Shown here: one piece after another, positions 1-11,531 of the stretch
How the letters are laid out: the number at the start of each line of letters is the position of its first letter
Numbering within the stretch: the first letter of the stretch is position 1
Source of the DNA: Brasenia schreberi
Taxonomy: Eukaryota; Streptophyta; Magnoliopsida; Nymphaeales; Cabombaceae
Assembly: GCA_036023115.1 (NCBI GenBank)
Contig: JAYKKT010000076.1
Location: 5,084,001-5,148,000 of the forward strand
DNA: 64,000 nt
Direction of reading: 5' to 3'
Position numbers and translations under genes: made by a program
Notes under the pieces: model-generated
The model's input: the letters and a program-made list of their open reading frames with translations, nothing else
Databases searched by the model: none
What the model was told of the DNA's origin: nothing

Positions 1-2775
1 GAGGTGGTAGATACTATGATTCGGAGAAAGATTCATATTCTATGTTTAGAAGAGATAGAGGATACAGGTTTTAAATTATGGTACTCAGGTAAAGAAAAGG
101 TCCGAAACGGAGTTGGTATTATCATAAATAAAGATTTAAAGGAGAGTGTAGTAGACATACAACGATATGGTGACCGAATCATGACATTGAAATTAGTGTT
201 AGGAGTAGAGGTTTTGAATATAGTTTGTGCTTACGCACCCCAAGTAGGACTAGAAGAAAGTATAAAAACAGTTTTTTGGGAAGAGTTAGATAAGGTGTTT
301 CAAAAGATTCCACAAAGGGAGATGATTTGTTTAGGAAGAGATTTAAATGAACATGTCGGTAAAGAGGCATTAGGATATCAAGGGATTCATGGAAACTTTG
401 GTTATGGGGATATAAACGAGGAAGGTAGGGAGATTTTAAATTTTGCTATGTCATTTGATCTCTTTATAGTCAATACAATCTTCAAAAAACGAGATGAACA
501 TTTAATTACTTATAAGAGTGGCTTATCACAAACACAAATTGATTACTTTATTTGTAGAAAAAAAGATAGAGCGTGTTGTAAAGATTGTAAGGTAATTCCT
601 GGAGAAAGCTTAACCACCCAACATCGACTTTTAGTTATGGATTTTCAAATTAAAAAATGGACAAAGAAGAAAAGAGTGCATCGAGCTATTCGGACTAAAT
701 GGTGGAACCTCAAAAGCGAGAAAGAAGATATATTTAAACAGAAAGTCCTTCAAGGAGATGTTTGGAATTATGTTGGCACACCCTCTGATATGTGGAACAA
801 TATGGCTATACATATTAGGAAAGTGGCGAAAGATGTGTTAGGGGTATCTAAGGGAGGTGTACCGGCACAAAAAGAAGCTTGGTGGTGGAGTGAAGTAGTA
901 CAAAATAAAATCAAGGCAAAGAGGGCATGTTACAAATTACATTATGCTAAGAAAACTAGTGAAACTTTAGAAGCTTATAAGAAAGCAAAGAAGGAAGCAA
1001 AAAAGGCCGTTAGTGAAGCAAAAGCTAAGATTTAGGAGGACTTATATAAAAAACTCAACTCAAAAGAGGGTGAAAGAGATATTTTTAGGATAGCTAGCGC
1101 TAGAGATAAGAAAACTAAAGATCTTAATTATGTTAGATGCATAAAAGACGAGGATGAAAAAATTCTAGTGACAAATGATGATATAAGAAATAGATGGAAA
1201 AACTATTTTTATAATCTTTTTAATGAAAATAAAGATGTTAGTATTAGTTTAGGAGATTTAGCCAAGTCAGAAAAGTATATAAACCACAATTTCTACCGAC
1301 GTATTCAAAAGAATGAAGTCAAAGAGACTCTTAAACATATGAAGAGTGGTAAATCGGTAGGACCAGATAATATTCCTATAGAAGTTTGGAAAATACTAGG
1401 AGAAATAGGAATCACTTGGCTCACAAGACTATTTAATGAAATATGGAAAAACCAAAAGATGCCCGAGGAATGGAGAGCAAGTACACTTATCCCCGCATAT
1501 AAGAACAAGGGAGACATTCAAAATTGTACGAATTATCGAGGTATCAAGTTAATGAGTCATACTATGAAATTATGGGAAAGAATTATCGAACGTAGGTTAA
1601 GACAAGTATCAAGTACAACAGAGAACCAATTTGGATTTATGCCAGGTAGATCTACTATTGAAGCGATTCACCTTTTGAGACGTCTTATGGAACATTTTAG
1701 AGCAAAAAAGAAAGACCTTCACATGATATTTATTGATCTAGGAAAAGCTTATGATAGGGTACCGAGGGAGGTTCTTTGGAGAACTTTGGAAAAAAGAGAT
1801 ATCCCATTGACATATATTAACCTTATAAGAGACATGTATGATGGTGCAAAAACATGTGTGAGGGCTCATGAAGGAACGACAGACTTCTTTAAAGTTAATA
1901 TTGGGTTACATCAAGGATCAACTTTAAGTCCATACTTATTTATAATGGTGATGGATGAGTTAACAAAACATATTCAAGATGAAGTACCTTGGTGTATGTT
2001 ATTTGCAGATGACATTGTATTAGTGGAGGAGTCTAAGGAAAAAGTTAATAGAAAATTGGAACTATGGAGAGAAACATTAGAAAACAAAGGCCTCCGACTT
2101 AGTAGAACAAAGACAGAATATATGGAATGTAAGTTTGATCATTTGGCTACTTCAGAAGACATAGAAATTAAAATTGGCACACATTGCATTCCCCAAAAGG
2201 AAAGTTTTAAATACCTAGGGTCAATTTTTCAAAGTGATGAAAGAATTGATGGAGATGTTACACATAGAATTAATGTTGGTTGGTTAAAATGGAGAGGAGC
2301 ATCGGGTATTCTTTGTGATAAGAAGATACCATTAAAATTAAAAGGTAAATATTATAGAGCAGCAATTAGGCCTGCCATGTTTTATAGTTCTGAGTGTTGG
2401 GCAGTTAATCATCAACATGTACAAAAGATGTCTGTGACAGAAATGAAGATGTTGAGATGGATGAGTGATCATACAAGAATAGACCGTATACATAATGAGG
2501 TTATTAGAAACAAATTAGGAGTGGCACCAATAGAGGATAAAATGAGAGAACATCGTTTAAGATGGTTTGGACATATAGAAAAAAGATCAAAAGAAGAACC
2601 TGTAAGAAGGTTAGAAAAACTAAATTTGGAAAGTATTAAAAGAGGTAGAGGACGACCACAAAAGTGTTGGAAAGAAACAATAAAGAATGATCTAGCTTAT
2701 TGGGAGTTAACTGCTAACATGGCACACGATAGGGATCTGTGGAAACAAATAATCCATGTAGCCGACCCCGGCTAG
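1..2775 (+). pseudogene. RTE endonuclease-reverse transcriptase polyprotein, split by one in-frame stop
   Basis: The frame is open from base 1 to 1032 and again from 1036 to 2775. The two parts are in the same frame and are separated only by a TAG at 1033-1035, after which the reading continues without a shift. The first part is the endonuclease; a segment near residues 109-113 reads GRDLN where the family usually has GDFN. The second part carries reverse transcriptase motifs in order: [46 protein letters not shown] (usually D.KAFD), [10 protein letters not shown] and the catalytic FADDIVL. The C-terminal part has RWFGHIEKR, which is diagnostic of plant RTE proteins. One stop makes this a young pseudogene, unless the stop is read through. 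Confidence 0.9.
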
Positions 2776-2806
2776 TATGGGAAAAGGCTTAGTTGTTGTT
2801 TGTTGT
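1..2806 (+). mobile_element. RTE-clade non-LTR retrotransposon (LINE), 5' end outside the window
   Basis: The element encodes an apurinic-type endonuclease followed by a reverse transcriptase in one frame, the layout of RTE LINEs. It ends in a short 3' UTR (reading GGGAAAAGGCTTAG) and an irregular TTG repeat instead of poly(A), which is typical of plant RTE. The 5' end is cut by the window edge. It probably sits inside the copia element that resumes at 3531, because copia protease coding follows directly after the second RTE tail. The target duplication would lie upstream and cannot be seen. Confidence 0.9.
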
Positions 2807-2833
2807 TGTATATTCAATTTTATGTTTTTGATA

Positions 2834-2958
2834 AATGAATGCTTAATTGGTAGTCAATTTGTAATGTTCTTTTTACCTTTGTTCTTATTAATATGTTGCT
2901 TGCGCCCTATAATCTTCGACCACCTCAAAAAACTTTTCTAGACAATTAAGCATTCATT
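2834..2958. repeat. Short hairpin with a 16-bp perfect inverted repeat
   Basis: AATGAATGCTTAATTG at 2834-2849 is repeated as its exact reverse complement at 2943-2958, enclosing about 93 bases. It lies between the tail of the first RTE copy and the truncated second copy. It could be a very small MITE or a remnant of copia sequence caught between two LINE insertions. No target duplication was recognised. Confidence 0.5.
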
Positions 2959-2970
2959 AGACATCTTTTT

Positions 2971-3530
2971 TACGCATAGAATTAATGCTGGTTGGTTAAA
3001 ATGGAGAGGAGCATCGGGTATTCTTTGTGATAAGAAGATATCATTAAAGTTAAAAGGTAAATATTATAGAGCAGCAAATAGGCCTGCCATGTTTTATGGT
3101 TCTGAGCGTTGGGCAGTTAATCATCAACATGTACAAAAGATGTCTATGACATAAATGAAGATGTTGAGATTGATCAATAGTCATACAAGAAAAGACCGTA
3201 TACATAATGAGATTATTAGAAACAAATTAGGAGTGACGCCAATAGAGGATAAAATGAGAGAATATTGTTTAAGATGGTTTGGACATATAGAAAGAAGATC
3301 AAAAGAAGAACCTATAAGAAGGTATGAAAAACTAAATTTGGAAAGTATTAAAAGAGGTAGAGGACGACTACAAAAGTGTTGGAAAGAAACAATAAAGAAT
3401 GATCTAGCTTATTGTGAGTTAACTGCTAACATGGCACACGATAGGGATCTGTGGAAACAAAGAATCCAGGTAGCCGACCCCGTCTAGTATGGGAAAAGGC
3501 TTAGTTGTAGTTGTTGTTGTTGTTGTAGAT
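2971..3530 (+). mobile_element. 5'-truncated RTE LINE copy
   Basis: From about 2971 the sequence repeats the last 550 bases of the first copy (equivalent to 2250-2806) with scattered point differences. It has a stop at 3152-3154 and then an open frame to 3487. It ends in the same GGGAAAAGGCTTAG and a TTG repeat. Loss of the 5' end is the normal outcome of incomplete LINE reverse transcription. The TTG tail runs directly into copia protease coding sequence at about 3531. Confidence 0.88.
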
Positions 3531-3985
3531 TATGGTGCTATAGGTCATATGATAGGTGATAAAAATCAATTCACGAAGTATGAAACTGTACCTACACCAC
3601 AGTATGTTAAAGTTGTAGATGGTTCCTTAGTTCCAATGGAAAGAAAGGGAGTAATTCAAGGTGAGAATTTCAAACCAAATTCTGTGATATACATCCCTAA
3701 ATTTCCAATCAATTTATTATCAATTAGCTTATTGACTCAATACTTAAATTGTTCAGTAATTTTCTCCCCTATTGGATGTATTTTTCTAGATCTAAGGATA
3801 GGAAAAACCGTTAGTCGTAGTGAACTAAGGAATGAGCTATATCTACTTCCAGGGAATCAACTATTTGTTCAAAGAAGAGAATTGGCAGCTAGTACTGATG
3901 AAGAGAAGTTGAAGTTATGGCATAGTCAATAGGGACATATGCCCATTTCAAAAGTTAAAGAGTTATTTTATTTTGAAAGGTTGGG
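3531..3985 (+). pseudogene. Copia 1 protease and GAG-pre-integrase remnant
   Basis: The reading DYGAIGHMIGD corresponds to the copia aspartic protease active-site region, where DSGA is expected; the serine is replaced by tyrosine. IPKFPINLLSIS follows as expected for the end of the protease. KLWHSQ, a stop and GHM represent the LWH..LGH start of the GAG-pre-integrase domain. The frame is open to 3929 and then broken by a stop at 3930-3932. Confidence 0.82.
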
Positions 3986-4039
3986 GACTTAGTCCTTAAG
4001 TGTGATGTTTGTTAAAGGGTTAAGCACCATAGAGTGTTG

Positions 4040-4497
4040 TTTCCTAGTAGAGAGTCTAAGTCATCTATTCCATTTGAGTTGGTTCACTATGATGTATGAG
4101 ATACTTGTTTGATGCTTTTTCTTGGAAATTTCAAATACTTTATTATATTTGTTGATGATCATTCCAAACTTACTTTTGTTTATCTTATGAAATCCAAATC
4201 TAAAGTCTATTGCATCTTTCTCATTGGTTATAAACTTATTGAAACTCAATTTGGTTATTCGATTAAAATCCTTAGATCTCATAATGATGGTGAGTTTATC
4301 AACACTCATTTAAGGACTTACCTCCAATCGCATGGTATTTTACACAAAACATCAAGCGTCTATACTTCTCCGCAGAATGGAGTTGCTGAAAGGAAAGATA
4401 AACTATTTGACATTATACCTCATATATTTGAGTGTCTATGCTTTATACATTTACATGATCATTTTCGGGATTAGTTGGATCCACGGGCTATTAGATG
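4040..4497 (+). pseudogene. Copia 1 integrase core remnant
   Basis: FIIFVDDHSKLTFVYLMKSK, IKILRSHNDGEF and SPQNGVAERK are the integrase catalytic core with its D..D..E residues. The stretch after AERKDKL is shortened: it jumps to FECLCFIHLHDHF, which in intact elements comes about 60 residues later, so an internal deletion has occurred. A stop lies at 4473-4475. The sequence is cut at 4497 by the hAT insertion and resumes at 6434-6442 with VFLGY. Confidence 0.82.
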
Positions 4498-4774
4498 CTA
4501 TGGTATTAATAGCACGCTATAGCATATTAGCGGTCCTCGGATCGCTATAGCGCCCATTAAATTGTGGGCAACCCGTGTGGGCGCAATTAGCGCCGCTAAC
4601 AACGTGATAGCGGACTTATTGTACAATGGAGTTTGGCTCAAGTCCGTTGGATCGACCAAATCCAAACTACATAAAACCCTACCATTTCTTTGTTGTTTCT
4701 GCTAATCCTAATTCTCCATTCTTCGTCCTCCGCCGTTCGCAAGGAGAATTTTCCCCACCCGGCGAAATTCCCGT

Positions 4775-5136
4775 CCCGGGCTCTATGTGCGATCGTGGCG
4801 ACAACCTTGTGTTGCTTGTGGGTTGCCCGTTTGAGCCCCGGGCGAAAGACGGGCATGGAGAAGCAGCGAGACGGAAAGAAGAAGGCTTGTGGATGCAGTT
4901 GTTCTTGTGTGTATGCTAACGGAGTGGTGGAGACGAAGGCGGCGGCCACCGCCCTAGAAGACGTGGCGGAAAGGGAGTAGCTGGGCTCGTCGATGATGGA
5001 GCAGTTGGTACCGGAGATCACGATGCAGGGGCTCAGCTACTTGGATTACCCGAGCCTGTGCCACTTGTTGATGACCAATTCCTCGATGCGCAAGGCTTCC
5101 AACGATGATAATGCTTGGAAAGCCCTGTATCATAAG
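4775..5136 (+). pseudogene. Captured 5' part of a SKIP8-like F-box gene
   Basis: The reading includes a hydrophobic stretch, then CGCSCSC, and after an in-frame TAG at 4978-4980 continues as SSMMEQLVPEIT, LSYLDYPSLCHL and NDDNAWKALYHK. This is the N-terminal membrane stretch, cysteine cluster and F-box of the SKIP8-like family (F-box plus NTF2/SnoaL-like domain). The exon ends at 5136 in CATAAG followed by GTGATT, a plausible splice donor, so genomic DNA with the start of an intron was captured rather than a cDNA. The NTF2-like part is absent. F-box proteins of this kind join SCF ubiquitin ligases; this copy cannot, because of the stop and truncation. Confidence 0.75.
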
Positions 5137-6340
5137 GTGATTTCATATCTCCTCTACTAAATTCACCGTGCTTCATCAGTCTGTAGTTTTTTCGTTGTAC
5201 ACCTCGTGGTTTGGTTTGCATGATGTTGTAATTGTGCTCTGGGAGTTGCGATCTTCCTCCTACTGGTAACTGTATTCGTTTGCAGTAGTGGAAAACCGAG
5301 ATTTTTGTTAATTTCCTTCACCGCCATCACTTTCAGTTGGAATTGTGTATGGGTCTTTAGCTTAGGAGGAGGAGAAGAAAACTATTGACGCTTTCTGATT
5401 TTGTACACCTTACTGTGGATGCTATTGGAAGAACAAAGAGTTAGATTGGTTTGGTGAAAACACGTTCTTTTTGAACCAGGTGAAGGTTGTGACCGTACAC
5501 TTCGACATTGTGTTGGAGTTTGTTCTAAGATTTTACGAGTCTTTGAGCCATACATGGAGAAACAAATGAACACTACATTCACGATACAACAACTAAGCCT
5601 TTTCCCATACTTCTGCATACTTGTCTTCAACACTATGTTTGGTCTTTCTAACTTGAAGTCTTCGAGGACTTTATATAAATGGAAAACAAGGATAATTTTA
5701 CAGCTAAAGATGATACTGGATAAGGGAGTAGTTCCCAACAAGTTTGCTTGGATTTGCTCCAATCCACTTGCATTTTTACTATTTATTTTTGGGCTGTCAA
5801 TTTGGTGGAATATCTTTGGTTGTGACTTTTTACCTCATAGTGCTTCAGGCTGAGCATATTCCATTTTTTTATTTGCTGGAAGTTGGATATGAGAGCGATA
5901 TGGGGTCCGTGGAATCCCAATGTCTCACAGTTTTCATGGTGCTGCTCTTTGGAGTTGCAGAGAGGAGACCAGATTTGACTTAATCTCCGTAATGTCATTC
6001 ACTTTCGACATACCAACTCAGTCTCCTATCCACTTTCTTCATTTTTCATCTCACTCCCGCAATTCCTTCCCCGTCTCTATCAATGACAGCTCTCAAGAAG
6101 TGGCGATTGAGTTGGCCTTTCTCCATTGTACTTTATTGTGTGCCTATTGCTTTATCATGTATTCTTGAGACTGTTGGTAGGTGCTTGATTAGTTGTTACA
6201 GGTGAATCGTTATCTATTCATAGTAATTGTTAACTTTGGCCTTAGAACTTTCAACAATCGAATTGTTAACTTAAGTGTTTCTTGATATTTTTTAGAAATT
6301 AGAGAACCCATTATATATATATATATAATTTTGTAATCAT
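5137..6340 (+). other. Internal non-coding part of the Pack-type hAT
   Basis: This follows the captured splice donor and probably contains intron sequence of the captured gene. No second F-box-gene exon is recognised. A stretch at 6085-6165 could encode a short hydrophobic peptide (starting MTALKKWRLSWPFS) that may come from another captured piece; I do not recognise it. A short TA run lies at 6313-6327. Confidence 0.4.
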
Positions 6341-6441
6341 AAATAAAAGTGTACCGCTAAATCCGTTATATCCCTGCTACCGCTATATCAGGGTCGACCG
6401 CTAACAACCCGCTAACCGCTATTGATAACATAGATTAGATG

Positions 6442-7517
6442 TGTTTTTCTTGGTTACTAAAGTGAGAAAAAGGATTATGTGTGTTAAGATCCTAAAACAT
6501 ATAAAAGGTATGTGTTCATGAACATAATGTTTTTTTAAACTACTCCTTGATTTTAAAGTAAGAACGAGTCACCGAGTCTCACCACCGAAGAACAAGTTCT
6601 TTCAATAAACATCCCTGAAGATAAGAGAGTGGATGTTTAAGAGAATAGGGAAGAAGAAGAGTTAATAGAAGAGAAAGAGTTGAAAGTGTATACAAAATGG
6701 AAGAGAAAGATGATGCCCAATCCTTTAGACTCCATGGACTAAGGGAGAGATCCTACCTCATATGAGAAAGATGAAACTATGGAAGGAGAAGACAAGTTGA
6801 ACATTCATATTAAAAGGTAAAAGGTTATGAAGTAAGTATCCAATTTCTCAATTTTTGTTGTATGATCAGATCAGCTATCTTTAAACTATCACAGTTTTAT
6901 ATTGAATGTTGAAACTTATCAACTTCCAAAGAACTTTTTGGAAGCATCGAGATATACACACTGGATGGATGCAATAAAATTAGAATTGTAGGCTTTAGAG
7001 AAGACCAAAGACATTGGTTTTTAGTGACTTACCCGTAGAAAGAAAGGTAGGTAGTTGTAAGGTTGCAAGTGGTTGTATACTATCAAATTTAATGAAGATG
7101 AGACATTAGAGAGGTATAAAGTAAGACTAGTGGCTCGCGGGTACATCCAATTCTATGGGATTGATTATGAAGAGACATTTGCACCAGTGACAAAACTTAT
7201 ATCCATACGAGTTATAATCAGTATTATTGCTCAAAAAAGGTGTACGATATGACAACTTGATGTGAAGAATGCATTCTTGTAGGAGGAGCTTAATGAGAAA
7301 ATATATATGAAATTACTACCTAGTTACCAAAATACAGAAAATAAAGTTTGTAGACTAAAAGAAAAGATTTATGGACTGAAACAATCGCCCATAGCGTGGT
7401 TTGAAAATTTCAACAAGAGTATTATTAATTTGCCCTACAAAAAAGTGTGAGTGACCACACTTTATTCATTAAAAGAGGAGAAAAACTAACATTGTTGTTG
7501 GTGTATGTTGATGATAT
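6442..7517 (+). pseudogene. Copia 1 integrase C-terminus and N-terminal half of reverse transcriptase
   Basis: After the hAT junction the reading gives VFLGY, then (around 6900-7430) [44 protein letters not shown] and KIYGLKQSPIAWF, all standard copia reverse transcriptase blocks. The frame is broken by stops and small shifts. The catalytic box starts at about 7500 as LLVYVDDI and is cut by the large hAT insertion after GATGATAT (7510-7517). Confidence 0.83.
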
Positions 7518-7818
7518 CAGTGTGTTCGACGTGTATCGTATCGTGTATCATTTTTCTCCATGATACGAGAGTATTGTAACATAGTGTATCGTATCGTACT
7601 TTAATATTAAAAAAATATAAAATATAAAAAAAAATCGAAAAAAACTAGTAAAAATCCAAAAAATCAGAAAAAATTAGAAAAAATTTAGAGAAAATCTGTT
7701 AATTACAAAGAATTCATATAATGCAAAGTTTAGTACATATTGATGAATTGATCATTCACCATTGAATAATTGAAAAAAAATTACATATTTTAGTGTAAAA
7801 AAAGAAATACATTTACAT

Positions 7819-10800
7819 TTACATATTATAATAAGGATCATCAACTAAATAATATTCTATCTTCTCCTTGCTGAAGATCTTCGTCACCACCTTCTGCTTC
7901 AAAATCAAAATCTTCATCTCCTTGATAATGTTGTTGCGCTCCTTCCAAATTAATCCATGCAATGTCTTATTCAGTTAGGAGGGCATTTTCTTCGCTATCT
8001 TATATAATCCAGTCTTCTAATATATCAACATTATCCAAACTTATTGGATCAAATTAAATTTCTTTTTTTATTTACCTTTTTTAATTGCCTATAAGAAAGA
8101 AAAGTAATTAGTAAATAAGATTAACAACTGAAGTTAAACAATATATTAAATTGAATCTTTAAGTACTAACTAATACAAGATTACCTTTCATGAAGCCGCA
8201 TGTTACAACGAATGAAAACTAAGTCATTCAACCGCTTATATTCCAACCAGTTGCGCTTTTTTGTATGGATATGTTTAAAGACATATCAATTCCTTTCACG
8301 ACCTGTTCCACTATAGGTTTGGCTCAGAACTCTTACTACAAAATCTGTAAGGTTTGGGCAATCACTTCCAAACCTATTCCACCAAACATATGTAGAAAAA
8401 GGCAAACATTAGAGACTTAATCCACAATAATATAAGATTTAAGAAACTTAAATATAAAGATAAATAATTTACCAGGGCCTGGTTGCGAATTGCTACAGGC
8501 AAACCCATTAAGTGAAGAGCATTATCATAGATCTCCATCTCTCGATGTATGGCATATGCTCTGCTCTGCTCTCATCAAAGACTAATCTATCTATACAATC
8601 AATGATGCCTCCATTAACCTCACCATCCCTTTTGAAGCTTACTGAGTACTATGTCATTGCATGAATAGGCTGATGTAATTGTTTGTTTCATTTATTATCT
8701 ATAATTTTCCACATGGGTACATAATCTCTCTTTTTTCAATTAAAATTATTTTTAATCGCTTCTTTTGCCCTATCTATAACTTCATAAAAGTACCTCATAC
8801 ATGGTTTCTCGTCGCTATCAGCCAATCTCAAAACCTTTATCAAAGGACATGTAATTTTCAACAGTCTAATACATGCATTCCAAAATGTACTCCTGAAGAT
8901 TGTCTCTGAAATCTCATTCAACTTTTTGTTTCTTCTATTTTGAAGAACTCTGCAAATTGTTGTCACTCATCTGAGGAGAACATTCTCTTCAAGGCTTGCT
9001 TCTGTCTCACAATACTCTGTATAGATAAGAAATTAGTTGTAAACCGAGTTATAACTGTATGAAAAAGCTCTACATGATCTGTATATCTCCTCATCATACA
9101 CAATACAAAGGCATGGTTATAGATAAATTTGGTGATATCTTGACAACACTCGGTTGTTGCCTTTATCTCATCCATCTCACCAATATCTTCAAGGATGAGA
9201 TCTAAACAATGGGTTGCACAGGGTGTCCAATAGAAAGTCTCATAAGTATATGTTAACTCCTTTCCAGCTGCTTTATAATTAGTTGCATTATCTGTAATCA
9301 ATTGGACTACATTCTCTAGCCCAACCTCGCATATCACCTTATTAAACTCTTTCCTTAGGATCTCTAAAGTGTACCTCTCCTCTGACATGTCTAGAGATCT
9401 CAAAAACATAAGTCATTTAGGACAGTAGAGAAGAAAGTTTAGCAAGGTCCTTCCTCGCCTATCTGTCCATCCGTCTGCTATGATAGTGCATCATATCTCC
9501 TTCCATGACTCTGTCAAAGTCGAACAATATTCTTACACTTTAATGACGGTCTTATATAACATCTTTCCTCTCAACTTCTTATAAGAGAGCATCTTGTATC
9601 CTAGACCAATATTAGCAAGTGCATCTGTCATTGCTTGAAAATGAAAACTATTTGCTGCATTAAATAGAATGTATGTCAATATTGTCTGACGCGTATCGTA
9701 TCGCGTATTGTTGGGCTCCACAATATGAGCGTAGCGTAGTGTAGCGTATCGTACTTTAATATTAAAAAATAAAAAAATAGAAAAAAAATAGAAAAAAATT
9801 AGGAAAATTAGGAAAAATCTGGTAATTACTTTGAATTTATATATGCAAAGTTTAATACATATTGAGCATTCAACATTGAACAATTGCATCCAAATTTACA
9901 TATTTTGAAGCAAAAAATGAAATACATTTACATTTTACATATTATAAATTTGTATCAAGATCATTAACTTTATGAAGATTCAAAGTTTCTCATCACCTTC
10001 TTCTTCAAAATCAAAATCTTCATCTCCTTCATGATGTTGCACTCCTTTCAAATTAATCCATGCAATGTCTTCTTCGGTTAGGAGTGCATTTTCTTCGTTA
10101 TCTTCCATAATTCACGAATCTAGTATATCAAAATTAACAAACTGCTATCTTTGTACATGTAGTTGTCATATTTGTTAATTTTCATATATGAGCAAAACGA
10201 TGAGCTCCATTTCTTTTATTATTGAGTCTATGACACCTCAGTGATGTGATATTGTTACTTGATGATATCCTCTTTTTCTCTTATTGGATACTAGCTTTTT
10301 AACTAATGCTTGAGCTTCATTTCTCACTTCACAAACTAAGTTAAGCCTCACACACGTTGATCATATTCACTCAATGGAAGTCATGTAAGGTGAACCCTAA
10401 AATAGTAAACTTGTGAAATGCCCACCCAATGAACCGAGACAACCAAATTGTTCTTTATTGTTTGCGATTTCATGAAATTAGAAATTGGTAGCAGAAATAT
10501 ACCTAAAAGTTGGCAATAGAAAGGGAAATGATTTTGTCACAATTTTTATTTGTTCATAAATTATTCTTATTCAATAAATGAAATTATAAACCCGAATTTA
10601 CATGTTACATACACAGCTTGCAATCCCAAACAAGCATATCGGAAGATGCCTTAAAGAGAAGTGAAGAGAGAAAAAGAGAGGCCAAAAACCTTAAAAAAAA
10701 AATTGAAAAAAAAAATTTGAAAAAAAAATTAAAAAAAAATTGAGCGTATGATACGAGCGATACAGGCAGTATCGTACGATACGACACGATAACCTTATCA

Positions 10801-11449
10801 TACGATACAGGTTACCGCATCATATCGTGGCTTCCCACGGTGCGATACAGATAACACTAATGCATGTATCATAAAACCATCTGCCCACTGCAAGGTCTGC
10901 CTGATCATGCAGTTGTTCTAAAGTCATATCACCATGAATTATAGGTTGCACACCAGGTGTAGTTCTAGGAGGAAAAAATGAATGTATGCTATAAGCACCT
11001 CTTCCTTTACTCCTTCTTCAGCTTCCTCTTCTACCACTTCCACTTACAAAATCTTCAACAACCCTCTTTCTCCTGTTTGGTGGTCGAGAACTACTACCAC
11101 CAATCTATGTTCTAGCATATGAATGAATACTATCAGTGAATCCAATAGCATCATCATCTTCCTCAATCCCCAAATCATCATTTTGTTGTCTACTCTCTTA
11201 TATACTCCCAATCATCTGAAGACATTGTCATTTAATGCCTTCTTACAAACTTCTAACTCTGCTTCTACAAGGAGCAACTTCTTTCCTAGTTTCTGCTAGG
11301 TGGTGTTTTAATCGTAAAATTCCACTACTAACTACCTTCTCACAAAACAAACGTCTGATCTTTAATCTTGAACCCTCAACTGGTATACTCCACTGCCATG
11401 CCGGATCATCAGACTGAGAATGGGAGTCTCTAACACGCCTTCTTATCAT
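7819..11449 (-). pseudogene. hAT A transposase, broken and interrupted by element B
   Basis: The start ATG at 11449-11447 opens MIRRRVRDSHSQSDDPAWQW, followed by CEKVVSSGILRLKHHLAET, a BED-type zinc finger with C..C..H..H. The DUF659-like core is at 8963-9409 (VQLITDNATNYKAAGKELT, WTPCATHCLDLILEDIG) and continues at 8736-8966. The acidic tail ends with YYLVDDPYYNM and a stop at 7819-7821. It needs several frame changes, has stops, and element B splits it at 9676/10860. It does not encode a working transposase. Confidence 0.83.
9677..10859 (-). mobile_element. hAT element B, internally deleted, inserted in hAT A
   Basis: Flanks are ATGTATGT (9669-9676) and ATGCATGT (10860-10867), an 8-bp duplication with one difference. 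The uninterrupted sequence in element C (13735-13755, AATGCATGCATCATAA) confirms the site. Ends read CAATATTGTCTG and, reverse complemented, TAGTGTTATCTG. Only the 3' (acidic C-terminal) part of the transposase is left at about 9960-10130. The region 10131-10620 has no transposase similarity and looks like filler. The right end again carries dense GTATCGTA-type motifs. Confidence 0.85.
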
Positions 11450-11531
11450 CTCAATTGAGCACTTTAATTCAATCAAAAACCTAAAAATAAAAGCACTTCG
11501 TAAATCCCCAATCCTCAACACTCAAATAGAG

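Larger units (their letters stand above)
4498..6433 (+). mobile_element. Non-autonomous hAT element carrying a host gene fragment (Pack-type)
   Basis: An exact 8-bp target duplication, ATTAGATG, flanks the element (4490-4497 and 6434-6441). The ends are inverted: the left end reads CTATGGTATTAATAGC and the reverse complement of the right end reads CTATGTTATCAATAGC. Both ends carry repeated AGCG or CTATAGCG motifs over about 100 bases. Copia integrase coding reads across the empty site (HDHF..DPRAIRC, then VFLGY), which confirms the borders. There is no transposase inside; instead it holds part of an F-box gene with a splice donor. Confidence 0.88.
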
